Positions 19,645 to 28,576 of a stretch of 64,000 nucleotides of DNA are shown piece by piece. Positions within the stretch are counted from its first letter, which is position 1. The number at the start of each line of letters is the position of its first letter. The position numbers were made by a program, and so were the translations under genes. The DNA is taken from the NCBI GenBank assembly GCA_031553755.1, contig JAVBKZ010000021.1, forward strand, positions 134,193-198,192, given 5' to 3'. The DNA is from JAIRVZ01 sp031553755. Lineage in GTDB: Bacteria; Bacteroidota; Bacteroidia; Bacteroidales; Azobacteroidaceae. The notes under the pieces are model-generated. The model was not told the DNA's origin and did not search any database. It saw nothing but the letters and a program-made list of their open reading frames with translations.

Positions 19645-21120
19645 TTATTTGTTTAATTTCCATTCGAAACCGTCTTTTGTATCTTTTATTTCAAATCCGG
19701 CAGCGGTTAATTCGTTTCTTATTTTGTCGGATGCAGCCCAGTCTTTATTTATTTTGGCCTGCATCCTCATTTCCAATAATAGATTTACGGCTTTAGAGAA
19801 TGAATCAAATGAAGTATTTCCGTCTTTCTGTTCATTTTTTACTCCAAGTAAATCGAATAAAAATAAATCGAATAAATTTTTCAATTCAGAAATATTTTCC
19901 TGAGAAAGATTCATTTGTCCGGCCAAAGTGGAATTGATGATTTTTGTAGCTTCAAAAAGTTGAGAAATGACGATTGGAGTATTCAAATCATCGTTCATCG
20001 CTTCGTAGCATTTGGCTTTCAAATCTTGAATATTGACGGAAGATTGGCCTGATGGTTTCAGGTTTTCAATATTGTCAAAAGCTTCCAATAACCGGCTTAG
20101 ACCTTTTTCAGAAGCTAACAAGGCTTCGTTACTGAAATCAACCGTACTTCTGTATTGTGCTTGTAAAATAAAAAAACGAATAGTCATCGGACTGTACGCT
20201 TGCGTAAGCATCGGGTGTTTCCCTGTGAAAAATTCTTCCAAAGTGATGAAATTTCCCAATGATTTCCCCATTTTTTGTCCGTTGATGGTAATCATGTTAT
20301 TGTGCATCCAATAACGTACACCGTCTTTTCCCGTAGACGCGACGGATTGAGCGATTTCGCATTCGTGGTGAGGAAATACCAAATCCATTCCTCCTCCGTG
20401 AATGTCGAAAACTTCTCCTAAATATTTTTTACTCATTGCCGTACATTCCAAATGCCAACCGGGGAAACCATTGCTCCAGGGAGAAGGCCAACGCATGATG
20501 TGTTCGGGTGAAGCTTTTTTCCATAAAGCAAAATCGGCGCTGTGGCGTTTTTCTTGTTGACCGTCTAATTTCCGGGTTGTATTGAGCAATTCTTCGATGT
20601 TTCTTCCCGAAAGTTTACCATATTGATAATCTTTGTTGTATTTTTCCACGTCAAAATAAACCGATCCTTCGCTTTCATACGCATATCCTTTATCCAAAAT
20701 GTCTTTTACCAATTGGATTTGCTCAATGATATGTCCGCTGGCATGCGGTTCTATGCTTGGAGGAAGTACGTTCAAGGCATCCATCGCCTGATGATAACGA
20801 TTGAGGTAATACTGAACAACTTCCATAGGTTCGACTTGTTCCAAACGCGCTTTTTTCGCGACTTTATCATCGCCTTCATCCGCGTCATTTTCCAAATGAC
20901 CGACATCAGTTATATTTCTCACGTATCGGACTTTATATCCTAAATGTTTAAGATAGCGGAACAAGATGTCGAATGTAATTGCCGGACGGGCATGTCCTAA
21001 ATGTGGGTCACCATATACCGTAGGTCCGCAAACATACATTCCCGCAAGTGGCGCGTGAAGAGGTTGGAATAATTCTTTTTTCCTGTTGAGAGTATTGTAT
21101 ATAAATAATTGATTTTCCAT
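19645..21120 (-). CDS. cysS: Cysteinyl-tRNA synthetase
   Basis: This class I aminoacyl-tRNA synthetase has 491 residues from the ATG at 21120 (MENQLFIYN). A longer frame from 21147 exists, but it would run toward the promoter and adds no conserved sequence. Signatures seen: MYVCGPTVYGDPHLGHARP holds a zinc-ligand Cys and the HIGH-like motif, FPGWHLECTAMS and FPHHECEIAQS hold further zinc ligands, and QKMGKSLGN is the KMSKS loop. It charges tRNA-Cys. It is first in a three-gene operon with the thioesterase and mnmD. Confidence 0.97.
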   Translation of the reverse strand: MENQLFIYNTLNRKKELFQPLHAPLAGMYVCGPTVYGDPHLGHARPAITFDILFRYLKHLGYKVRYVRNITDVGHLENDADEGDDKVAKKARLEQVEPMEVVQYYLNRYHQAMDALNVLPPSIEPHASGHIIEQIQLVKDILDKGYAYESEGSVYFDVEKYNKDYQYGKLSGRNIEELLNTTRKLDGQQEKRHSADFALWKKASPEHIMRWPSPWSNGFPGWHLECTAMSKKYLGEVFDIHGGGMDLVFPHHECEIAQSVASTGKDGVRYWMHNNMITINGQKMGKSLGNFITLEEFFTGKHPMLTQAYSPMTIRFFILQAQYRSTVDFSNEALLASEKGLSRLLEAFDNIENLKPSGQSSVNIQDLKAKCYEAMNDDLNTPIVISQLFEATKIINSTLAGQMNLSQENISELKNLFDLFLFDLLGVKNEQKDGNTSFDSFSKAVNLLLEMRMQAKINKDWAASDKIRNELTAAGFEIKDTKDGFEWKLNK

Positions 21121-21144
21121 AAGATTAAATGATAATTTAAGCCA

Positions 21145-21176
21145 CAAAAGTAGTGTTTTTATGATGATATTGCAAT
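21145..21176 (-). promoter_or_regulatory. Promoter of the cysS operon
   Basis: On the minus strand TACTTTTG (21152 down to 21145) matches the TAnnTTTG -7 element. ATTG (21176-21173) lies 20 bases upstream, where the -33 element is expected. The cysS ATG follows about 25 bases downstream. Confidence 0.7.
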
Positions 21177-21189
21177 GTGTTATTAAACA

Positions 21190-21222
21190 AAAAACGGCTG
21201 AACCTCACGTCCTGCCGTTTTC
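21190..21222 (-). terminator. Intrinsic terminator after the ECF sigma operon
   Basis: Read on the minus strand, AAAACGGC (21221-21214) pairs with GCCGTTTT (21198-21191) around a 15-base loop, and further T residues follow. It lies about 70 bases after the DUF4252 stop codon and just upstream of the cysS promoter, so it insulates the two operons. Confidence 0.75.
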
Positions 21223-21292
21223 TTCGTTTTAATCAAAAAAAGTTAGTTTTAAAAAGAAAATATTTTTATATTGTAAGAAAATTGAAATTCAA

Positions 21293-21817
21293 TTATTCTT
21301 TTTCTATATTTTTAACTGAATCGAGCTTTTCCAATCCTTTTATATTGAATGATTTCGCTCTTTTTATTAGTTCTTTTAAATTAATTTGTCCCGAGAGACT
21401 TATTAAATTGAATTTTTGTTTATCCATTGTTCCTGAAGATAAAACGACTAACTCTTTAACCGTTTTCTTGGAACCTTTTATCATAATTAAAACCGTTTCG
21501 TTTTCATTTGATATTGATAATAATTCTTCATATCCCGAATCTTTCTTTGTCAATAAATTGAACGCGGTTTCGTGGTATTGATTTTTATTTGAACTTTCAG
21601 ACGATATTACACGGATATTTTCGATTCCTTGTAACGATTGCGAAATTTCTTCATTTCCGCTCATTGTTTTAACTATGTCAAGCATCTTTTTGCCAATAGT
21701 AACTAATTCCAAATCGTTATCATTATCATAAACATGTAAAAATAAACTCACAATGTCTTGCGCCGAAATTGTTAGAGATAAACACGCAAACAAAAAAACG
21801 CACGTTATTTTCTTCAT
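21293..21817 (-). CDS. DUF4252 domain protein
   Basis: The protein has 174 residues with a cleavable signal peptide (MKKITCVFLFACLSLTISAQ). The rest matches the DUF4252 pattern: an N-terminal helical part, IENIRVISSES in the middle, ETVLIMIKGSKKTVKELVVLS and a final ISLSGQINLKEL strand-helix. Its biochemical role is unknown. It starts 3 bases after the anti-sigma-like gene, so it is the third gene of the ECF operon. DUF4252 proteins commonly sit next to such sigma/anti-sigma pairs and may be part of the response. Confidence 0.85.
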   Translation of the reverse strand: MKKITCVFLFACLSLTISAQDIVSLFLHVYDNDNDLELVTIGKKMLDIVKTMSGNEEISQSLQGIENIRVISSESSNKNQYHETAFNLLTKKDSGYEELLSISNENETVLIMIKGSKKTVKELVVLSSGTMDKQKFNLISLSGQINLKELIKRAKSFNIKGLEKLDSVKNIEKE

Positions 21818-21820
21818 ATT

Positions 21821-22315
21821 TTATTCTTTAGTGAGAATTGCCGAAACAATTTCGACTTCAAAATCAATAGAATCTATTATTGGGGCTTTGGAAAACGATG
21901 CTGAAATTTTATCCAAAACGGCTTGAGTTTCCCTTAACGCTTCTTCCGGCTCTGAAAATGTTTCGGAATAAGATTGAATAACCTCTTTGTTTTGTTTGTA
22001 TTGTGTATAAATTCCTGTTCCAAATGTGATAAAAAGCAGTATGGATGCCGCGATTTTCATAAACGAATAAAAATGTTCTGAAAAACGGATTCCTTTTTTT
22101 TGAGGTTGAATGCGGCTTAATATTCGTTTTTCAAAATCAATATCCGTAGCAATCTGAGCTTGTCCGGCCTGCCATTTAAACAATGATTTATAAGGCAATA
22201 ATTCCGCGGGAATATCTTGCCGCGCGAAAAAATCTTTCAGGATTTGTTCTTCATTGTCTGAAGTTTCGCAATTCCAGTAATTTTCCAGTAAATTTTTGAT
22301 GTATTCTGTATTCAT
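21821..22315 (-). CDS. Membrane anti-sigma factor-like protein
   Basis: The protein has 164 residues. The cytoplasmic N-terminal region (YIKNLLENYWNCETSDNEEQ) resembles short anti-sigma domains of Bacteroidota. One transmembrane segment lies at about 88-105 (IAASILLFITFGTGIYTQY), followed by an acidic periplasmic region with no recognisable domain. Its start overlaps the sigma factor stop by 4 bases (ATGA), the usual arrangement of an ECF sigma factor with its cognate anti-sigma. The assignment rests on context plus topology. Confidence 0.75.
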   Translation of the reverse strand: MNTEYIKNLLENYWNCETSDNEEQILKDFFARQDIPAELLPYKSLFKWQAGQAQIATDIDFEKRILSRIQPQKKGIRFSEHFYSFMKIAASILLFITFGTGIYTQYKQNKEVIQSYSETFSEPEEALRETQAVLDKISASFSKAPIIDSIDFEVEIVSAILTKE

Positions 22316-22815
22316 AAATCGTTAATTTTTCCGAAATATACTTTTATTTTTTGCCTTGCCCTGAAAAGGGTTATTTTAATTTGTTCTTCCGATAAATCCA
22401 AAATCGTTGCGATTTCTTTATAACTTAATCCTTCTATATCTCTTAGTTGAATAATTGTCTTTTGTTTTTCCGGTAATTTTTCGATAAAAACATGCAGCCA
22501 ATTAATTTCTTCTTTTCTTTCAAATTCATCCTCAATCGAAAAAATATTTTCAGGAAGTTCTATTTCTTCCTTCAATTCATTGTGTTGATTATCTTTGAGA
22601 ACGATTTTATCTAACGCTATATTTCGGGTCGAACGCATGCAATATGCTTCCAAATTATCAATATTTTCCTCAATGTCTTGCTTATGCCAAACATTCAACA
22701 TAGCATCTTGCACGACATCTTCTGCATCTTCCCGATTTCCTGTTATTCGGAGGGCTAACCGAAACAATTTATCTTTAAGCGGCAATACGGTTTTTATAAA
22801 TCTGTCATGCCTCAT
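22312..22815 (-). CDS. ECF-family RNA polymerase sigma factor
   Basis: The protein has 167 residues with the two ECF domains. Region 2 contains ALRITGNREDAEDVVQDAML, which recognises the -10 element. Region 4 contains LPEKQKTIIQLRDIEGLSYKEIA and the recognition helix EEQIKITLFRARQKIK, which reads the -35. It is the first gene of a three-gene operon with the anti-sigma-like and DUF4252 genes. It has an ECF-type promoter directly upstream and so probably autoregulates. Confidence 0.93.
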   Translation of the reverse strand: MRHDRFIKTVLPLKDKLFRLALRITGNREDAEDVVQDAMLNVWHKQDIEENIDNLEAYCMRSTRNIALDKIVLKDNQHNELKEEIELPENIFSIEDEFERKEEINWLHVFIEKLPEKQKTIIQLRDIEGLSYKEIATILDLSEEQIKITLFRARQKIKVYFGKINDL

Positions 22816-22824
22816 TATATTAAT

Positions 22825-22850
22825 GACGGTTATCTATTTAAAAAGTTACA
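22825..22850 (-). promoter_or_regulatory. Putative ECF-type autoregulatory promoter
   Basis: On the minus strand TGTAAC (22850-22845), exactly 16 bases, then CGTC (22828-22825). This matches the general ECF layout of an AAC-containing -35 and a CGTC-like -10 at 16-17 bases. The sigma start codon at 22815 would lie within a few bases of the predicted transcript start, giving an almost leaderless mRNA. Confidence 0.5.
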
Positions 22851-22923
22851 CTTCCCTTGCAAAAATATTTATTTTTTTATGATTATCTAACTTTTTCCTA
22901 CGAATGTCTGTTTTATTATTACC

Positions 22924-23006
22924 GTGGAATACGCTGAATTTAATTTATTCTCCATATCCTCTATGTCTGTATGGTGAAATAAAACTTATGTTGCCTTATG
23001 TGGTTA
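22924..23006. repeat. Intergenic repeat of the CCACATAGG family
   Basis: This lies in the 261-base gap between the ECF operon and the propeller regulator. The segments CTCCATATCCTCTATGTCTG and GCCTTATGTGGTTA match, in opposite orientation, a block at 28418-28478 between GH29 and the beta-helix gene. Weaker single-arm units (ACCGTGGAATAC) lie at the left. Apart from the two promoters, nothing else is evident in this gap. Confidence 0.6.
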
Positions 23007-23043
23007 AAAATATTCATTTCTTTTTTAGGAAGTAGAAAAAAAC

Positions 23044-23051
23044 TATATTTG
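23044..23051 (+). promoter_or_regulatory. -7 element for the propeller/HTH regulator gene
   Basis: TATATTTG matches TAnnTTTG and lies 25 bases upstream of the ATG at 23077. The region about 20 bases further upstream is T-rich but has no clean TTTG. Confidence 0.5.
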
Positions 23052-23076
23052 CATAAGAATCAAACAATGAAAAAAT

Positions 23077-25983
23077 ATGGGTTGTCATTTTGTTTTACGA
23101 AAACACGTTTCAAGGTTTTATTTTGTCTTTGTTTGTGTAATCTGTCTCTCTTCCTTATCAAAAGCACAGACAGGGCTTCCAAATGTACTCAATTATACAA
23201 AAAACATATATGGAGAAGCCGGAAGGAATTGGTCTGCATGTACGGATTCAACAGGGTGTATTTATTTCGGAAACTCAAACGGTTTACTTCGGTTTAACGG
23301 TTCCGGATGGAAACTTTATCCTATTCCGGGAAATAAAATCATACGATCGGTAAAATCAATAGGAGATCGAATTTATGTCGGTTCGTATTGTGAGTTTGGA
23401 TATTTCAAAAAAGACGAATATGGAACTTATATTTATACTTCTCTCTCAGATTCTCTTACAAATTTTGTTTTTCGTAATCAGGAAATCTGGGATATTGTCA
23501 AACATGAAAATAAGATATATTTTCGTTCGTTTACTTCTTATTTTGTTTATGATGGTAGTCATGTTACAGCCAAGAAACTCACTCATTCTTTACTTTATTT
23601 AGGATCTGCCAATAATAAACTCTACGCGTATATTAAAGATATTGGTTTTTGTTTACTTAAAAATAAACATCAAGAGGTTCTTATTTCTGACAAAGAACTG
23701 TTTAACGATAAAGTTGTGGCCGTTTTTCCTGTTTCGAATGGTCTTTTGTTAGTTACTTCTAAAAATGGCATTTTTCATTTTGATGGAAATGCTTGTCAAC
23801 CCTGGAAAAATGAAGTTGATCTGCAGTTGAGAAATAAAATAGTTAATAGAGCTATCATCACTAAAGATTCTACTTATATAATAGGTACGATTTCGGATGG
23901 TATTTTCGCGATCTCGAAAGAAGGAAAAATTCTTTGGCATATCAATACACAAACCGGATTGAACAACAATACCATACTGGGACTTTGTTGTGATAATGAC
24001 AACAATATTTGGGCGGCATTGGATGATGGAATTGCTTATGTGGGATATAATTCTCAATTGAGATTTATTAAAAATTCGACACAAGACATAGGATATGTCT
24101 ATGACGTTGCATTGAAAGACAATATATTGTATATCGCTACTAATCAAGGTGTTTTCTCTTACAATAATAGGGATAATAATCCGGTTTTCGAACAAATTCA
24201 AGGGGTTAAAGAGCAATCATGGAGTTTGTCTGTTTTTGATAATCAATTGTTTTGCGGAAATAATGAAGGTACTTATAAGATAACCGGAAACACCGCGAAA
24301 AAACTGAATAATATCGGAGGAGGAACTTCTATGAAAAAAGTATCTTTTTATCAGGAAGAGGTTCTGATTCAATCAACTTATACTCATTTAGTAATTTACC
24401 GGAAAAACGCGTCGGGAGAATGGATGTTCAGTCATGTCGTTAAAAATTTTACACAACCGCTCCGTTCTATCGAAATAGACTCACAGAATAATATTTGGGC
24501 ATCGCATTTTTATACCAATGATTTATATAAAATTGTTTTAAGTCAGGATTTGAAAAGTACCGATAGCGTGCGTATTTTTTCATCTCTCCATAAAAATTCA
24601 AAGAGTGAACAAATTCATTTATTTAAGTTCAAAGGAAGAATTGTTTGTAATGATGATTTTGGTTTTTATACATTTGACGACCTGACAGATAGTATTAAGC
24701 CCTATGATTTGTTGAATGAGAAACTGATGAATTTCAAAGATATTAGAAAATCAATTCCCGCAGGAAAGGATACTTACTGGTTAGTAAGAAACGGAGAATT
24801 TATTTTAATGCGGTTTGAAAATCAGAATATAGATATTTTACAACGGATGCCATTTTCCTTGTTTAATTACGCACTTGCTGACAATGAGGAGAATATGGTT
24901 TATTTTTCAGATTCGTGTTTTGTTTTCTGTGTAAAAAACGGAGTTGCTGTTTGGAATTCTGACATTTCTCCATATAAAGTTGAAAAAAAATATAATTTGT
25001 TGATTGAAAAAATTTTTATGTTTGATAACAAAGAAGTTGTTAAGCGTTTACCAATACAATCAAATGAAAAAATATCAATCCCTTTCAGATTCAATTCCTT
25101 GTCCTTTTGGGTAGCTTGTCCGGCAAGTCCGGAAAAAGAAGTGAAATTTTTGTTTAAGCTTGAAGGTAAAGACAATGAATTTACGGCTTTTTCTCTTTTA
25201 GAAAGAAATACGTCTTTTTCTTTTCAAGGAAAAAAAGAATATTATAATTTGTCATCAGGAGAATATGTCTTTCACGCGGTGGCTACTGATAATTTAGGAA
25301 ATATACTTGCTACCACAACCTATAAATTTGAAATTGAAGATCCTTTATATGCTTCAAACATGGCTTATATTTGTTATTTTTTGTTTACCATAGGTTTAAT
25401 TATTGTTCTCCGTTCTTTTATAAAAAATCAGATTAGAAAAAGTAAACTAAAAATTGAGATAGAACAACGTAAACTCCGTCAGGCGGAATTAGAAGCTCAG
25501 GAAAAAGAGATTCTCCAACTAAAAAACGAAAAATTGGAAACGGACTTAACTTTCAAAAGCAAAGAATTGGCAAGTTCGACTATGTCAACTATCAAGAAAA
25601 ATGAAATATTGATTGATATTAAAAATGAACTAAGCGAACAAAAGGGGCAATTAGGGACACAATACCCCAATAAATACTACGAGAAGTTAGTTAAAATGAT
25701 TGATAACCATTTGGATTCGGAAGATGATTGGTCTATTTTTCAAACCAATTTCGACAGAATTCATGAAAATTTCTTCCGCAACTTGAAATTAAAATATCCA
25801 GACTTAACTCCAACCGATTTGAAATTCTGCGCTTTACTACGTCTTAACATGACAACCAAAGAAATCGCCAATTTAATGAACATTACGGTAAAAGGGGTTG
25901 AAAGAGGCCGCAACCGGTTGAGAAAGAAATTAGATCTTGCGCCGGAAACCAACCTCATCGATTTTATGATTGGGTTTAAGTGA
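23077..25983 (+). CDS. Membrane-spanning beta-propeller sensor with Y_Y_Y domain and LuxR-type HTH output
   Basis: The frame starts at ATG 23077; the in-phase leader contains a hydrophobic signal ending near SKAQ. Another ATG at 23067 is in a different frame. Residues about 35-650 hold propeller-like repeats (IYFGNSNGLLRFNG, NNIWAALDDGIAYV). A Y_Y_Y-type beta-sandwich occupies about 670-760, a transmembrane helix about 762-784, a charged coiled coil about 785-860, and a C-terminal LuxR/GerE-like HTH about 909-965 (LTPTDLKFCALL, TTKEIANLMNITVKGVERG). There is no kinase domain, so it looks like a one-component regulator sensing glycan fragments in the periplasm. It lies between the two carbohydrate clusters and probably controls one or both. 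Confidence 0.85.
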   Translation: MGCHFVLRKHVSRFYFVFVCVICLSSLSKAQTGLPNVLNYTKNIYGEAGRNWSACTDSTGCIYFGNSNGLLRFNGSGWKLYPIPGNKIIRSVKSIGDRIYVGSYCEFGYFKKDEYGTYIYTSLSDSLTNFVFRNQEIWDIVKHENKIYFRSFTSYFVYDGSHVTAKKLTHSLLYLGSANNKLYAYIKDIGFCLLKNKHQEVLISDKELFNDKVVAVFPVSNGLLLVTSKNGIFHFDGNACQPWKNEVDLQLRNKIVNRAIITKDSTYIIGTISDGIFAISKEGKILWHINTQTGLNNNTILGLCCDNDNNIWAALDDGIAYVGYNSQLRFIKNSTQDIGYVYDVALKDNILYIATNQGVFSYNNRDNNPVFEQIQGVKEQSWSLSVFDNQLFCGNNEGTYKITGNTAKKLNNIGGGTSMKKVSFYQEEVLIQSTYTHLVIYRKNASGEWMFSHVVKNFTQPLRSIEIDSQNNIWASHFYTNDLYKIVLSQDLKSTDSVRIFSSLHKNSKSEQIHLFKFKGRIVCNDDFGFYTFDDLTDSIKPYDLLNEKLMNFKDIRKSIPAGKDTYWLVRNGEFILMRFENQNIDILQRMPFSLFNYALADNEENMVYFSDSCFVFCVKNGVAVWNSDISPYKVEKKYNLLIEKIFMFDNKEVVKRLPIQSNEKISIPFRFNSLSFWVACPASPEKEVKFLFKLEGKDNEFTAFSLLERNTSFSFQGKKEYYNLSSGEYVFHAVATDNLGNILATTTYKFEIEDPLYASNMAYICYFLFTIGLIIVLRSFIKNQIRKSKLKIEIEQRKLRQAELEAQEKEILQLKNEKLETDLTFKSKELASSTMSTIKKNEILIDIKNELSEQKGQLGTQYPNKYYEKLVKMIDNHLDSEDDWSIFQTNFDRIHENFFRNLKLKYPDLTPTDLKFCALLRLNMTTKEIANLMNITVKGVERGRNRLRKKLDLAPETNLIDFMIGFK

Positions 25984-26028
25984 GTGGAGAATAGATGTTA
26001 AAACGAAACATTCTAAAAATACAAAACT

Positions 26029-26700
26029 ATGAAAACAGAGAAAATATCTGACGTTAGCCCTAAAGAAATCGGTAATAGCCAAATAGTAATTTATCAAACA
26101 TTGGATGGCTCAACTGATTTGGATGTTCAATTAGAAGACGAAACCGTTTGGCTTACACAAGCTCAAATGGTTGAATTGTTTGAAACAACAAAACAAAATG
26201 TGAGTTTGCACATTCAAAATGTATTTAAGGAAGGTGAATTGCCTAAAGGCTCAACTGTCAAGGATTACTTGATAGTTCAAACTGAAGGTAAGCGGATCGT
26301 CAAAAGAACAGTTTCTTATTACAATCTTGATGTCATCATTTCTGTAGGTTATCGTGTCAAATCTCAAAGAGGTACTCAATTCAGAATATGGGCAAATAAA
26401 GTTTTAAAAGAATATCTTGTGAAAGGTTACGCAGTCAACGAAAAAATAAAGGCCAAACAATACGAGGAATTGAAGCAAACGGTGAAACTGTTGGCTAATG
26501 TTATCGGCAAAAAAGAATTATCTGCTGATGAAGCTACCGGGTTATTACAAGTAATTACCGACTACACTTATGCGTTGGATACCCTTGACAAATATGATTA
26601 TCAACAGTTAACAGTTGAACAAATCACCGAAGGCGATAAATTTCATGCCAACTACGAAAATGCAATGGAAGCAATTAAATATTTTCCGTTCTCAACTTAA
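26029..26700 (+). CDS. RhuM-family protein, 3'-truncated
   Basis: The protein has 223 residues. It matches the RhuM N-terminal domain: VWLTQAQMVELFETTKQNVS, HIQNVFKEGEL, YNLDVIISVGYRVKSQRGTQ and FRIWANKVLKEYL. Usual family members are about 330 residues and continue after the NAMEAI segment into a Fic/Doc-like domain. Here the frame instead ends with KYFPFST followed by a stop, and those codons are antisense to the end of the GH29 gene, which overlaps by 26 bases. The gene therefore appears broken by a recombination event. RhuM proteins are accessory, often linked to mobile or defence DNA; the function is unclear. Confidence 0.75.
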   Translation: MKTEKISDVSPKEIGNSQIVIYQTLDGSTDLDVQLEDETVWLTQAQMVELFETTKQNVSLHIQNVFKEGELPKGSTVKDYLIVQTEGKRIVKRTVSYYNLDVIISVGYRVKSQRGTQFRIWANKVLKEYLVKGYAVNEKIKAKQYEELKQTVKLLANVIGKKELSADEATGLLQVITDYTYALDTLDKYDYQQLTVEQITEGDKFHANYENAMEAIKYFPFST

Positions 26701-28390
26701 TCGTACTACTCACCGGATGAACCGCTTTCTTCGGCAATCCTTTCAGCACAAGAACATTATTTTCTAATGTTGCCTTGATTCTATTGTTGCTTCCAAGTAC
26801 AGATACAGAAACCGGTAATTTCGATAAACAATCTAATTTGATTTGTCCGTTTGAAGGCCATTCCGAAATGTGGAAATAATAAGTGGTTGTTCCGTTTTCA
26901 ATTCTTTTGGTTACTTTTATTCCGGCAGGAAGATTTTCAAACGGATTGGCGGTTGTGTTCCAAACCGATTCGCCGTTGATTTTCATCCAATCTCCGACTG
27001 TTTTCAGGCGGTCGATGCTTTCTTGCGGAAATGTTCCGTCGGATTTAGGGCCGATGTTCAACAAAAAGTTTCCTCCTTTGCTGCTAATATCAATCAATTT
27101 GGTTAATAAATCTTCGGCCGATTTCCAGCGGTGGTCAAATTCGCAATATCCCCAGTTATCGTTCATGGTCATACAAGTTTCCCAATCGGTTCCGTCACCG
27201 GTGGAAGGTATATCGGGAATGCTTTGTTCGGGAGTTTTGAAATCGGCGGTTAGTTTATCGGCCATTCGGGCATTGAATATCAGGCGTTCGTTACCGGGCA
27301 TATTCTTAATCGCTTTCATCATGCGATAGCGAAATTCGGCATTGCTGTCGCCTCCCATATCCCACCAAACCAAATCAACGCCGTAATCTTCCACCAATTT
27401 ATGTAAATGCGGAATCACAATGTTGTCGACATATTTGGAGCGTTCTTCGTTGCTTGCTTTTTTATTTGTTCCCGGATTTTGAGGAACCCATCCCATGCCG
27501 CCCGGATTGAGCCAATCCAATGCCTGGGAATAATAAAAACCTATTTTCAATCCGGCAGCACGAGCTTCGGTTACCAATTCTTTCAGTAAATCTTGTTTTA
27601 TTTGGGAATTTCTTTCGATACCATATCCCGGAACGCCTCGCATCAATGTAAACCCATCGTGATGTTTGGATGTAATGACAATGTATTTCATTCCCGCGTC
27701 TTTGGCCATGCGCACCCATTCTTTCGCGTCATATTTTTCAGCTTTGAACCGGTCGTAAGCTTCCTGTAAATAAACATCTCTCGGAATCTGTGCGGCAAAC
27801 ATAATCCATTCGGAATATTGTCCGCGTTTGTACGGCTTTCCCGTTGCCGGGTCGATTTTTGTATTTCCTACACTGTCGACCATATAGGGAGCATAGGCCG
27901 AATAATACGGTAATTTGTCTTTGGGTAAACCGGAGGGACCGTCATAATATCCCGCGTAAGAAGCATACACTCCCCAATGGATGAACATTCCGAAGCGTGC
28001 TTCGCGCCACCACGCCATGCGGGCATCTTTTTGTTCTTTAGTTTCGGGAGTGGCTACATAAAGCGAATCACTTACTTGTGAATAATCGCCTTTCGCATTT
28101 TTCGCTTTTACGGTGAAATAATAAATATCGAATGATTTCAGTCCGTCGATGGTTACGGTATTGTTTTTTACTTCCGATTTATAAAGCGTTCCTTCTTTAT
28201 ATACATCGTAAGAAATTGCGTCATTCAACGCATCCCATTTGAGATTGAGCGCATTTACCGATAAATTTTCTACTGCCAGATTTTTAGGCTTTTTATTAAT
28301 AAATAAAGTGGAGTCAGGTATTGAGGTTTCCTGAGCATAGAGTGTTACGCAGAAAAGGTAACATCCTAAAAGAGTAATGAGTTTTCGCAT
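26675..28390 (-). CDS. GH29 alpha-L-fucosidase (short form, no sorting tail)
   Basis: The start is set at 28390 (MRKLITLLGCYLFCVTLYAQ, a signal peptide); a longer frame from 28441 runs into the upstream repeat. A fibronectin III-like domain occupies about 30-115, then a GH29 barrel: ARFGMFIHWGVYASYAG, YIVITSKHHDGF, and the nucleophile Asp344 in LVWWDMGGDS. GH29 removes alpha-L-fucose. It is a close paralogue of the GH29 encoded at 38021-40882. It lacks that protein's N-terminal binding module, C-terminal module and T9SS tail, ending at STIKLRTENI, so it is probably periplasmic. Its stop codon lies at the junction with the truncated RhuM gene. It is last in the minus-strand cluster. Confidence 0.9.
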   Translation of the reverse strand: MRKLITLLGCYLFCVTLYAQETSIPDSTLFINKKPKNLAVENLSVNALNLKWDALNDAISYDVYKEGTLYKSEVKNNTVTIDGLKSFDIYYFTVKAKNAKGDYSQVSDSLYVATPETKEQKDARMAWWREARFGMFIHWGVYASYAGYYDGPSGLPKDKLPYYSAYAPYMVDSVGNTKIDPATGKPYKRGQYSEWIMFAAQIPRDVYLQEAYDRFKAEKYDAKEWVRMAKDAGMKYIVITSKHHDGFTLMRGVPGYGIERNSQIKQDLLKELVTEARAAGLKIGFYYSQALDWLNPGGMGWVPQNPGTNKKASNEERSKYVDNIVIPHLHKLVEDYGVDLVWWDMGGDSNAEFRYRMMKAIKNMPGNERLIFNARMADKLTADFKTPEQSIPDIPSTGDGTDWETCMTMNDNWGYCEFDHRWKSAEDLLTKLIDISSKGGNFLLNIGPKSDGTFPQESIDRLKTVGDWMKINGESVWNTTANPFENLPAGIKVTKRIENGTTTYYFHISEWPSNGQIKLDCLSKLPVSVSVLGSNNRIKATLENNVLVLKGLPKKAVHPVSSTIKLRTENI

Positions 28391-28417
28391 GTGTTTCGAT
28401 ATTAAATTTATTCTTAA

Positions 28418-28562
28418 ACCACATAGGCACATAGGACACATAGTTTTTATTTACCATGGAGGCATCGAGTATATAGAGTTTTTAGTTACGAGTAGACGAG
28501 TTAACAAGTTCTTCATTCTCCATTCTTAATTCTTCTATGTCCTCTATGCCTCCGTGGTAAAA
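28418..28562. repeat. Composite intergenic inverted repeat (CCACATAGG and octamer families)
   Basis: This is the spacer between the GH29 and beta-helix genes. An arm at 28451-28478 (TTACCATGGAGGCATCGAGT and on) pairs imperfectly with 28533-28562 (CTCTATGCCTCCGTGGTAA). A further CCACATAGGCACATAGG block lies at 28418-28443. Between the arms, 28483-28510 holds three octamer units of the RAGTWRAC type beginning TAGTTAC. Confidence 0.75.
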
Positions 28563-28576
28563 ACATTCGAATTGTT

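Noticed and set aside
22998..23297. Alternative frame from ATG 23067 for the regulator N-terminus
   Set aside because: It ends early in a different frame; the propeller frame from 23077 has its own signal-like leader.
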